The position numbers and the translations under genes were made by a program. 64,000 bases of DNA from Monilinia fructicola (taxonomy: Eukaryota; Ascomycota; Leotiomycetes; Helotiales; Sclerotiniaceae). How positions within the stretch are numbered: position 1 is the stretch's first letter; each line of letters opens with the position of its first letter. The stretch spans positions 2,101,501 through 2,165,500 of the forward strand of contig VICG01000003.1 in the NCBI GenBank assembly GCA_008692225.1, in the 5' to 3' direction. The notes beneath the pieces are model-generated. The model saw only the letters and a list, made by a program, of their open reading frames with translations. It was not told where the DNA came from and did no database searches. Below are positions 34,963 through 45,830 of the stretch, one piece after another.

Positions 34963-37900
34963 GATTTTTTATAAGGATGGGAGATTTGCGACGACAAAGG
35001 ATGAAAGGGAAACAAGGCGCATCATGAACTTTTAGGCGCACTACGAGGATAAGCGAACGGCTCACATGCTCGAAGAATATATCGAGAGAGAGGGAGAGAG
35101 ACCTGATTACATGGGGATGATTCGATAGGAACTAATTCTGGGATGGCCGCGGATAGCTGCGAGCAGTGCAATCGATACCCATTCTGATCTGGAGTCTTTT
35201 GGTTGGCTATCTTGCAATGGTTATGCAATACAATGCACTGCATTGCACATAATTTAGTTTACTCTGTTCTTTCATTTCATCCAGTTGACACCTAGCTTTC
35301 TATTAACTTCTTCGTGAAGTATCTTCATGATATCATCATGTTAGTTAGGTTCGGGACATGATGGAAAATAATACGATCTTTGTACGTTCTTGCGTCTGGT
35401 TTCTTCTCATTGTGTCTTGATCTGTGCGTTTGAATGTGGGTGCGAGTGTGAGCGAGCGAGTGAGTGAGTGAGTGTGAGAGAGAGTGTGTGCTGCTACGTG
35501 GATGGGACGATGATGGCGTGAGTGCTATGTGGATAGGTTGGTCGGTTGGCTGCTTGGTTGCTTGGTAGCTGGGTAGGCATCACGTCTTGATGTCATAGAT
35601 AAGACGGGAAATGCAGTGGAAATCGAAATCGGTGATGATGTTGGTTTGGTACCTGCGGGAGACCGAGGGTGTATAGGAGTCCATATCGAGGGGTTATGTT
35701 ATGTTCTTCTCAAGTTGGGCGTGGAGCGTTGGATGGGGGATGGGGAGGTCGTGCGTGTTTGTCGAGGTCCCCGTGGGCAGCTCTAGTGATTGGTATATGG
35801 AGAGGTGGATGCGGTGGGGTGGGTACGCTGGGTACGCTGGGTAAGGTCGTCGAGGTTGCGCGGTGAGTCATGGAGAGGAGGAGAGGGGAGGGGAGGAGAC
35901 GAGAGGGGAGGAGACGAGAGGGGCTTTGGAAAGTTATGCATGTGAGGATCAGCATGGTGTGTGACATTGTGAATGGGTGGAGAGGTGTTTGATTTGTGCA
36001 AGTTTCAGTTGCGGTACGTAGGTAAGAAGCTGTGGGGAATGGACGGATAAGTTGACAGGTGCGAATCTGGATCTATGCGTTTGCAGCTTGGTGGGGAAGA
36101 TGTCTTGTCACGTTTATATGGTCTGGTATCTTTATTTTTTCGTTGTTTAGCTGGAAAATCTATGGAGAGTGGTTTGAGAGTTCCTTTGGTAATTGATGTA
36201 TCAGGAGTGTTCGGTATAGAGAGGAATTTGGGATATTGGGGTCTCGAGATGGGACGTCAGTGGGGTTTTGGGATTATGTTGGTAGAGAGGCGGAAAGGTA
36301 GGGCGCGTTGAGAAAGATGAGTTTGTAGAAGAAGGATATTTGAAGATGTGTAAAGGGGGGATGGAGGATGGTGAGGAATTTGCGTGGCATATGCGAGGAC
36401 AATGTGCAGCATCAGGGCATGGATGGCAAATAAATTTCGGTCAAGAGTCAGGAATAATACTAGATTGGTATCCTTGAGTATTGGTGTAGCAAATAGATAG
36501 ACAAGGTTTAAAACCCATCAAGATGCTTCGACCAGTTCAAAAGTATATCCATACTCCCTAAATCAAGCAAGTCCTAAGCCAGCGAATAGCTACTCCCTAG
36601 ATGCCGTCTATCCATATATAACCTAGTACATAAAAATAATAAAAGTAGAAGTTAACCTTGGGAATGAAGTGATACTCGCTCCCACACCGGCGGGCACGGC
36701 CACAGCCTACCTATATATATCAAATCAACAGACAAACTCTCAGCCCAGTGTGTACCTTGGTACAGCGGTAGTGGCTTAAGATTTGCACAAGTTGCTTTCA
36801 CGTAGGTTCAATAACGATCCCAGATAGCGCGAGACCTTTCGCGGATCGGAGGCGGCGGCTTTTTTTGCTTTTTGATTTTTTTTGGAGACAGATTGAGAGT
36901 TTGGATTGAGGAGTTTATTTTTGGGGATGGAGGCCTTGAAGGTGCGGTTGAGTTTAAGTGGGGAATTCTCGCGAGCGGAGGCGGCGGGAAGGGTGACAGT
37001 TATTGGTGGAAGCGGGTGAAGTGAGTGAATTTGGGAGTGTGGATGGGGGGACGGGGAAGTTGGAGATGTGATGGATGGATGGATGGATGATAGGTCCATA
37101 GAAATTCAAGCTTTTCTCTTTCATGCTCGGAAAGATATCTGATGGAGAGAGAGACTGTATAGCTAGTGCTCAGCCTTCACCCTTTCCTCCGCCCCCTCCA
37201 CCCCCGTTTTTGACCAAGCTCAAAAGTCGCAAGCGGGCGGATATCTCTTCAAATAGAAAAGAGGGTGCAAAATTTTGCTCATCGCGACTTATGATACTCG
37301 GTCCAAGAGGTGTTGGTGAGAAAATAGTAAAGATTTACAAAGTTTCTTATCCATAATCAATTACCTAGCATAGGAACATCCAGACCGAAGCCTCTCATTC
37401 GCTTCTTTCAAAGCACAAAAAGAAAGTAAACCTTGTAATGCGCGGACAGGACCTATAGTGTAGAGGTCAGCAACAAGTCGTATCACAGAATTTTGGTACC
37501 GCACTACATTTTCTGGCGTCGAGGTAGGACTTTAATCACGCCCTCTGGGCCACTCAAAGAGACAGTTGAGGGTACCAATTCCATTCAAATGAATCTTTCC
37601 GGACCTCCCAAGGTTTGATCTCAATCCAAGTCCCAAGCCACTTTTAATGAAGACCAGGTTTTAGGGTGTTGTGATCGAAATAAACGGCAACCATATGAAA
37701 TACTGTGAATACAATGGATAGTACACAGGGAACATAATACCAAGTGCCCATATCATGGATAGTTGCAAGTTTACAAGAAGTAAAATAGGCTGTATAGATT
37801 TTCTTATTAGTCTTCTTCGATTCAGACTCAAAGCTGCTTCGGTCGTTTTTAGACAGGGGGAACATAGCTACCGGTAGACTACTAGTCTAGTGAGATGGCT

Positions 37901-38474
37901 AAGCCCCTGGAGCTACCGTATCTTACATACTTGTAGGGAACAGGGCTCCTGATGAGGTTTGTAGATATGCAACAAATCATAGGAGCAGTCTCCGATCTGC
38001 AACTGATTGGCTCTTCGGGTTGTTAACTTGGTAGTTAAAAGCTAGGTAGTCGTAGTCTTTTACCATATGCCCTTTTGCTAGCGCTCAGCTCTCATAATGC
38101 ATCGGATTTGCACAAATTTATTTTTTCTGGCTGTTGAGGCCAAGCATTGCTTATTCGTATGAGCTGATTTACATATTAGACAACATGTTCTCAACGTGCT
38201 CAACTGAGAGCTCTATAAAAATTTCCCAGTCCCTTGTCCAGAAGCTTGGATGAAGTGAAGATTAGATATAAGGTTATTAGTAATCGGCAGTAACCTTAAG
38301 CCTTGTACAGTAGGTTTGCCCCATTTATTCCCCACAATACACTAATTCTAAGCGCGTCGGATACTGGTAGTACCCCAACTCAATCATATCCACACTATAA
38401 GCTTTCTTGCGGTCCCGCTTATCATCTCAAGAGGTTGATCCCGTACCGTCAAAATCACCCGGATAGCCATAACA
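34963..38474. other. long intergenic interval, one weak small ORF
   Basis: About 3.5 kb. It contains GTGAGTGAG repeats (35450-35490), GGGGAGGAGACGAGA repeats (35875-35930) and ATGG repeats near 37070-37090. A 107-codon minus-strand frame at 36776-37099 (SVSKKNQKAKKAAASDPRKV near its end) could be a small gene, but nothing supports it beyond length. No domain was recognised elsewhere. Confidence 0.4.
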
Positions 38475-39204
38475 ATGGCCCCCTCTGTCCCCCAAACAAG
38501 TCGTCCGCGTCATTGAAGTAGCCATTGAATGTGCGTGGGAAATCTTCAAACCCGTCGACCTAACATCCGTCGCGCTCATCTTCAACACTGCCCCGACGAC
38601 CGTGATGCGGATCCGCAAGCGGCAGGAGAAGATCCGCGACACGGGTGTTGATGAACGAGGCAAAAAGCAAGGACCGAAATTCCGACATGGGGAAAAGGCA
38701 GAGGAGATTAAGGAGTAGTTGACGAAAGTGTGTGAGGATCATCCAGAAATGAAACAGGCGGAGATGACGAGGTTGATGGAAGAGGAATGGGGGATTAAGT
38801 ATGGGCATAGTACGGTTTGCAGGGCAATTAAGATTTGGAAGATTCCTCATAGGGTTAGTAACAGGATATATGAGAACTCGAAATTATATGTTGATAGTGA
38901 GAGTGTGGAGAGAGTGGATATGGAAGGAAGGGGAAGAAGCGAAATAGTGGATAGATTTGGTATTGGGCCCAGGGCTATCAAAAAGAGGGCTTTAGGTGAA
39001 GAGAGTGATATTCGAATAGGAGAGGTAAATTTGCAATTAGAGGAAAATTCGTACGGGTCTGAGAGCCTACAAGGACTACAAACGTTGGGAACAGCAGCAA
39101 TGCTGGAAAAAGAGAAAGAAAACATAAGCATCATCGCTAGGAGTACTGGAGATACAAATGCGGTGCCGGGTCCAAATCAATCTGACTTAGCGCCTCTGCT
39201 GTAA
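38475..39204 (+). CDS. helix-turn-helix (Tc1/paired-like) protein with an in-frame amber and one indel
   Basis: The reading starts MAPSVP at 38475. One extra C in the run at 38489-38493 (or 38479-38483) must be ignored to continue KQVVRVIEVAIECAWEIFK. An HTH-like segment DLTSVALIFNTAPTTVMRIRKRQ follows, then GKKQGPKFRHG. A TAG occurs at 38716, where Trp (TGG) would fit. The second half, ending at 39204, contains RLMEEEWGIKYGHSTVCRAIK, which resembles the Tc3/Tc1-type or paired-like HTH of transposases, and then a charged tail. No DDE catalytic domain is visible. It may be a domesticated transposase-derived DNA-binding protein, a pseudogene, or a gene with sequence errors like its neighbours. 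Confidence 0.5.
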
Positions 39205-39898
39205 CATAATAGGATGGTGGAGAGAATTGATTAATCGCTTGATGCTATCACTCAAGCAAGCCATCGAGTCTAGGTCCTCAAATGTATTCACATCCATACT
39301 ATAAGAATGTGACTGAGAAATATGTAGATGAGGCGACGGTCTGAGTAGAAAAGTTCTATCATACTATACAAATTAGAGTTGGAAAAGAAAACCATGTCAA
39401 TTGCTTAGAATCAAGCCGGGTATATCTAGAATTTCGTTCATAATCTTCCCGGGTGACCACCAGTGGACCTTTGTCTCAAATTCCCATCACTATTAATCTT
39501 TTGTGGGTGCCCTCATGGTATCCATTGAGCCAACCCATAAACGTACTCATCTAACTTTACTCTCTTTATATTCCTGCAACTCTCTGTAATTGCATGTGGT
39601 CAAGGAGGTTAGCAAAGGCTACTCTTGAGTTCGCAGCGCCATGTCAGCTTTTGATGGCCAATAAGAATCTCCATGAGACATTATCAACCGATGAAAATGA
39701 GATATATAGCCCTGCAGCATTTCAACCAATACCAAAAGGACAACTTTGGAGTGTTTCCAAGAGAAAAGGAAAAGACCATGGATTCATACAGAAATCTTAT
39801 CACTTGCCTCCTATATGATCTTGTATCGCTGTTTCGTAGCCAAAATTCGCCCTCGCTAATGCTGGGATTCCCATCCTCTCAATTCATACCCTTACCCC
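39205..39898. other. intergenic
   Basis: No recognisable gene; it separates the HTH gene (+) and JAC1 (-), whose 3' ends converge here. Confidence 0.5.
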
Positions 39899-40667
39899 TC
39901 AATGCACCATAACAACCGGCTTGCCCTTCTCCCACGCATGCAAACTATCTCTAACATTAACCCAATATCTCAATCTAATCGTTTCTATCCTCGCTTTTTC
40001 CAAATCTCCAGCCTCCAAAGCCTCGCCCACTATACCTTCACACTTAGAAATCCTCTCCTCATTCCTAACCTTCAACCCATCCAAATCCCCCTCCTCCTCC
40101 GCCTCCTCAATCTCCTCCCTCGTCTCTAGAACCTCCATCAATAACTCTTTGTCCCCCTCGTCCCCCCCCGTCTTCCCCGTCTCGTCATGTACATCGACAC
40201 CCTGCAGTCCCAGCAAATATTGCGCCCCGCAGCAGAGGCGACTGTAAAGTTTTGTACGCTTCGTTGATCAGCGCACTGGTGGCCTCGGCCCGCGATTTAT
40301 TAGAAGAGGAATGTAAGTCTGGATGTGCGCTTGCTTGGAGACGAAGAAATTCGTTGCGCAGAGCGCGAACATCGATGTGGAAGGGACCTGACGGTGGCGG
40401 ACCTCGGGGGATAGTGAGGGAAAGAGATCGTAGTGGGTCTTGGGTGAGGTGGCTGATGAAGTTGCTTGGTCTGGGGGAGGGGAAGTCGAGGGATTTGTAG
40501 ATGTGGATGAGTTTCTTCGAGAGGAGGTCGTGGAATATTGAAAAAGATGTGGAGTTTCTCTGGTAGCAGATTTGGCAAACCACAGCTGGATGGCGGATAA
40601 TGATTGGTCGTGTGGGGATTGTTCTACATGAGCGCATAAGGCTTCGAGATAATAGTGATGATCGCAT
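39899..40667 (-). CDS. JAC1: mitochondrial Fe-S cluster co-chaperone JAC1 (HscB family; frame disrupted by indels)
   Basis: J-type co-chaperone that brings the Isu scaffold to mitochondrial Hsp70 (Ssq1) for Fe-S cluster transfer. The N-terminus is basic/hydroxylated and looks like a mitochondrial presequence. The J-domain begins KTHYDLFP, contains the obligatory HPD triad in LQASAHPDLH, and continues NKSRAEATSALINEAYKTLQ. The HscB C-terminal domain follows (AQYLLGLQGVDV, then ELLMEVLETREEIEEAEEE, typical of HscB). Three homopolymer indels must be allowed: an extra base in A5 at 40541-40545, a missing base in GGG at 40418-40420 and an extra base in CCCC at 40226-40229 (plus-strand bases). The corrected length is 255 aa. 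Because JAC1 is essential in yeast, sequence error is more likely than true inactivation. Confidence 0.8.
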
Positions 40668-41302
40668 TGCTATTTTTGTATATCTTATTACCTACTAGTA
40701 TTGAAAGATATAATTTGTTTTTAGGTTGGTAAGAGAATTGAGTGAAATTTTGCAAAATCAGCCTTGTGATGTCGATCTACTTATTAGTTCTACTGTACAA
40801 TATTTTTACTTTGGTGATGACGTAATGAACTGCGTTCGCCTAACCTTCCTGTCTCTGATTTTGTTTTCTTTGCTTTGGCAAATTCATTCTCAAGAGTGAA
40901 GCTCCATCTATAAACCCCTTTGCCGAGCACCTAAAGGTTCTATACCTTTTTCAAGATTGATATCAATCAAAACGCATTTCATCTTACCATACTAAAGAAA
41001 AGAGAATTCATATTTGAGCTTCTTCAACTACCAAGTAGGTACAGTACCATCAGTCAATTGCCGATTCTTATTATCTCGGTTGTTAAAGACAGTGAGGTAT
41101 TTGCGTAAGTGGTAACATGAATCTTTTTCTTATATCTAGGTAGTATTTGTTTCAGTTTTCGTTGTCTCAAAATTTCGTTTGATAAAGAATTATTCATTAT
41201 CGGGCTGCAGTTAGACTATTGGAAACACTAAATGAGAACGTCTGCCCTCACAGTTCGCAATTAATTCTGATAACATAAGAGAAATTCCACACTTCAGTTT
41301 AC
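40668..41302. other. intergenic; JAC1 promoter side
   Basis: AT-rich, no ORF of interest. It holds the JAC1 upstream region and the 3' flank of the monooxygenase gene. Confidence 0.5.
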
Positions 41303-43337
41303 TCAATAGCTCCAGGGCCGCAAGCTTGCTTCAATATCATCCTCCGGCCGATCTTTCACTGGTACATCCACGAACGGTTTTTCTAGATACCAAGCTGGAT
41401 CGCCAGCTCCCAAATTGCGTAAGACTCCAGCCATTTCCCAACCAACTTAGTGCATTACCATTCCCTGCACATCTGTCTCTTTCTTCGTACTCAAAATCTT
41501 CCCATCTAGGGGATCTTAATGCCTCCAAAGCATGTAGCGTACTCCCTGGCCATAAACCAGTAATCCTGCCAGTATTTGCATCTTTGTACCAACTCCTACA
41601 ATCGTCCAAATAAACAGTCTTCTCGAAATATGCCTCGCAGTATTTCGAAAAATCTTTGACCCGCTGCTTCTTTGGCACCATAGACGAATAATCTTCTTTT
41701 TGGAGCTTGCGAATACATTTCACGATATAATCACCTTCGCTCTCTAGAATCTTCGTAAGGCTCCCTGACCCGATATTGGAGTTAGGACCAAGTATCATAA
41801 AATAGTTGGGGAAATCGTCAACCGATATAGAAAGATATGTCTCTGGATATGGCGTGAACCTCTCTTTAAGAGACCGCCCATGCCGACCAATAATGGGGAA
41901 TGGAGGAATATTGTTTGGTATTAAAGCCTGTGGCACAGACGATTACATCAAGAGGGATCTCTCTACCGTTTTCGAGTCTGATTGAGTTGGATGTGATAGA
42001 TTTGATTTTGTTAGAGATGAAATCAACATTCGGGGCGGTGAGTGCTTCAAGATAGCCAGGTCCAGGTGTTAGACGACGACAGCCAACCGCGAATGATGGA
42101 GCAAGTGATTCCAAGATCTCCGGATTCTGTGCTAAAACGGTCTTTCATTCTGTCATAGAGAGCTAAAACTGCGCGTTTTTGAAGTTCTGAACCACGGAGT
42201 GAAGCTCCATGAATTGTATTACTCGCAACTTCAATGCATTTGCGAAAAGAGTGAAGGGCTTCTGGGTTATTGGCAAATGCTTTGCGTTGTTCAAGAGAAA
42301 CTATAGGATTTGGCAGTCAGGCTTCCGAAGGTAGTAATAGCAAACACCATGTGACCAATATATTCCCTTTCAACTTACATTTAGGTTCATTCGGATCAAA
42401 GCCCATTGATAACATTGCCTCTAGAAGAGAAGTAAGTTTGAGTTCCGATGTCAAAGATGCTACGGAGCGAACCATCACCAAACGGATTTGATATCCAAGT
42501 TTTACTTCTCACAAAGCAGGACATACGAATTCCTTCGAGCTTTTGTAGGATAGGTACAATCTGTATCGAGCTTGAGCCACCACCGACGACTCCTACCCTC
42601 TTATTCTTGAAATCATAACTAAACTCGTTAATTTCTCAAACAGGAATGCAATACTCGCAAGCCACCTACTTTTGATTCCAATTCGCAGAGTGCATAACCT
42701 CTCCTTGAAAATCATTTAGCCCTGGTATATTTGGCCATGAGATCTCGTTTAAACTTCCACGGGCAGAGATTAAGACATCTGCATCCTCTTCGAATGTTTC
42801 ACCAGTGCTGCTATTCTCGATTTGGAGCTTCCTAAATGTATTCAGCATAAGAATATTTCTACCAAGACCAGGTCAGGGGTGTGATCACCATTTTTTCAGG
42901 ACTTCGTCCCATTTGCAGCTCTTAACATTGTGTGTTAGCTTGATATATCTCGTGACTCCATACTTTTTCGAAATTCTTTGAAGATATGCACATATTTCGG
43001 CCGCCGGTGCATATAAAGATGACCAATCTGGATTCGGGTCGAAAGAATATTGATAAGAATGGGAGGGTATATCACAAGCGCAACCAGGACTGGGACATTA
43101 TTAGCACATTTCCAATGACTTCTAGAGGAGGGAGTAGCTGACTATCTGTTTTCATACCAAGTACCGCCTATTTCCTCTATTTTTGTCGTATATTTGTAGG
43201 TCCACGTTTCGCACCTTTTGTGGTATTCGAATGCCTAAGTATATACCCGAGAACCCTGCCCCAATAACTCGTACTTTCAATGGCCGCAGGTTCTCGATTG
43301 GCTCGTCTTTTATTGTGAATGTCGGCATGGAACCCAT
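41303..43337 (-). CDS. Baeyer-Villiger-type flavin monooxygenase (frame disrupted by indels)
   Basis: F AD/NADPH-dependent monooxygenase likely to oxidise ketones to esters or to act in secondary metabolism. Six exons are inferred: 43337-43143, 43089-42889, 42831-42670, 42618-42464, 42420-42379 and 42300-41303. Corrected for four extra homopolymer bases they give 582 aa. The dinucleotide-binding motif GAGFSG is at about residues 26-31, and IGGTWYENRYPGCACD follows. The BVMO fingerprint F-x-G-x3-H-x3-W is present as FQGEVMHSANW near residues 173-183, and a second Rossmann motif is GVVGGGSSS. The indels lie in runs at 43171-43173, 42134-42137, 41914-41916 and 41409-41411 (plus-strand bases). 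Exon 1 needs an unusual GTCAGC donor and intron 4 is only 43 nt. The C-terminus reads PAWYLEKPFVDVPVKDRPED. MGSM at 43337 is preferred over 43346. Confidence 0.78.
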
Positions 43338-44779
43338 GGTGAGCATGTACTAACCACACCGAGGCAATAGTAAACTGGATAGGGATACATGATAAAATCA
43401 TCGATCTTCTGGTATATATATATATCTATTGCTCTGATCATGGTATTTGGAAATCTCATGATTACCTTACAGTACTCTGCGTAAAGATATGGCTAGAACT
43501 CTTCGAGGCATCAGACATCCCCGCTCCACAAGCGGCTGGCTTTGTAGAATACCTCGTCGCTTCATGCAATCATCTGATTCCTAAGCCCCCTTCTCCACCA
43601 ACAGTTGGCCCCATTTAAATTGCTGCTATTTGCTCTCATGGCAAGGATGAATTCACCCGACCACAAAAAACCATGTCTACCGAAGTTTTGAAAGGATTAC
43701 CAATTGATTGTAAAGACCAGAACGAATGGAATCATTGGTGCAATGGCCCAATGTAACTCAATAATCTTGATGATAAGGTAGCAGCAATAGGTGTGCCTCG
43801 AAAAGGGCAATCACATCATTCCAGTGACTAGGATATGGGGGGTTTATAGAGTGCTGTTGGCTCTGACTGGGCGTCACGAAGAATTGCCACTATCCCAACT
43901 TAATCTTCGTGTGTGCAATCAACAACATTTGACGAAAGACCGGTTGATCTATCAGATAGTAAACATTCCTTTTCACTTGATACCTTGTCCCTTCGGCATC
44001 GTTGGAAAGCCAGACCTCAGAGACATAGCTCACGAGAATATCTCCTGCAACACTTGAAGTCGGGAGAGCAGAATCCCCTGCATACCATCAACAAAGACAA
44101 AAACTGTAAAGCTATTTAAAGGAGTGGAGATGGGCATATGATACAATAGAATGACTTTTGTATGTACCGTAGAAGCAAATATAATACTATCAAAGTAAAA
44201 TAGAGATAGATTTTGTACCTATCATCGTATGATTCTACAGTTAGGTGTGGTTTTCTCACACTATCAGACAGTTGTTACCTTAGATATTTGGTATCGTGAA
44301 ACGAAAAAATGAACGAGCGAGTTAGGGAGAACATTGACATCGACGCTGATTTGTTTTGGTTCCCATCGCGGTCTCCGAGAATTGTATTGATTGCGTTAGA
44401 GCAAGCCAATAGAAGCCTCAATATGATGGTATATGGTATATGGCATATATGGGATTGAGGAGTGGTAGTTCGTTTGAATAAGTCAGTCTACTACGTACGC
44501 GTGTACTGATCTAGCTTACATAATACAACCTTAACCTTACGTGCTGACTCATCATATTCCCACTAGTGTTCTACTCCCTCTGGCTTACCCCTTTTTATAT
44601 TCACTTCTTCTACCACCAAACTTTTGAAAAGAACTCACTTCATATCTTTCCTACTCAAAAACATTCTAGAAGAGCCATGCATTTTGATCCCCTAGCTTAG
44701 AAAGAAGAGGAGAGAACTTCCATGGAATGTTTCAAAGCTTGCTACAAAACAAAGCCGAGCAAATTGCCTATCAGCTTGT
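43338..44779. other. intergenic, unassigned short frames
   Basis: About 1.4 kb upstream of the monooxygenase. A 28-codon frame from an ATG at about 43673 (MSTEVLKGLPIDCKDQNEW) and a plus-strand frame at 43791-44057 are protein-like but unidentified. They could be remnants of a larger gene. Confidence 0.4.
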
Positions 44780-45830
44780 GTGGTCTCACTATAGTACGAT
44801 GACAGACTAGTGGGTACAATGCCATCTCCAGAACCAAATATGATGATAGACCCACAAGCACTGCTTGTTTTACTACGCTTGATAAATCGCTCAATTGCAC
44901 CGAGGAAGTTGAGAAACGAAGCCATTGTTCTTCAACACCTCCGCAGAAATACCGACATCGATATCCCTGTTCCTCGGGGGTTGAGAAGGTTGTCTTTGGG
45001 GCCATGTATTATTGGGGAGTTTGTAGAAGGCGATCTTGCTACCCTTCCTTTTATGGAGTCTTGAACAGAGCGGCAGAACACGAACCCCATCATAGATAAG
45101 CGGCAATCAAAGAGATTCTTTCTCGCGAAATGGCCAAAAAGCTTGTTCGATATGTCCAAGCCAGAGCTTACATGCATAGGCTCCCTAATGGTATCGGGAA
45201 ATGAACATGCTCTTGGTTGGTGCTCACTTACGAGAAACCTGGGCAAATTAGCCATGAAGGTCAATCTTGGGCTACAACACTTTCCTGCTTTGATGGAACC
45301 CATTTCGCTGGCTATTTTGAGTCACTGGTTGAGCAGCATATGGCTCAACTTCGCAGTCAACGAAATGATTGCCTAAAGGATGAGCATCACTGCAAGGGAA
45401 GGTACACAGCTCGCTATCTCTTCCCCATGATTGCTCTACGTGCAGCTTGAAGATACTACTTGCCCATTTCAACTCTTTTGTGGAGAATACATACCATCAA
45501 GTGTCATTGTCAACATAGAACCACTTCAAATCAGTGCAGTTTGCGATTTCGGGTTCAAATCTGCAGCACCTTGGTGGCTGATATTACAAATTCCTGAGTA
45601 ACGAGAGCTTAGGGTCCTCTACAAGATGAAAACAGGAGCAAGCTAAGGATGAAATGCTAGATCCATCGAATGCACTATTCAAGCTTATGCAGCGGGCCTT
45701 GGAAGTTCCAATCCCAGCTATTGTTTTGCAAGCGCTTTATGTTTATTTCTGGTCGAAAATTTCAGGTCCCCAATCCATCGTTCTTGTCCTTCTGACTGAT
45801 AACACAAGTGTGCTATCTGCGTAGGTAGGT
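44780..45830 (+). pseudogene. relic of an APH-like phosphotransferase (aminoglycoside/choline kinase fold)
   Basis: Pieces of the fungal phosphotransferase (APH) family can be read on the plus strand. LRNEAIVLQHLRRNTDIDIP, then LGPCIIGEFVEGDL are in one frame, followed by a TGA at about 45062. FDMSKPELTCIGSLM is in the same frame further on. After a shift come FDGTHFAGYFESLVEQHMAQ and RYTARYLFP, and after another shift LQISAVCDFGFKSAAPWW, the usual place of the Mg-binding DF(E/G)F motif. The catalytic-loop H-x-D region cannot be found intact. With several frame changes and in-frame stops this looks like a true pseudogene. However, it lies inside the indel-rich segment, so some breaks may be artefacts. 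Confidence 0.55.

Noticed and set aside
45540..45570. GGTTCAAATC resembling a tRNA T-arm
   Set aside because: No cloverleaf can be drawn around it, and it lies in the APH relic.
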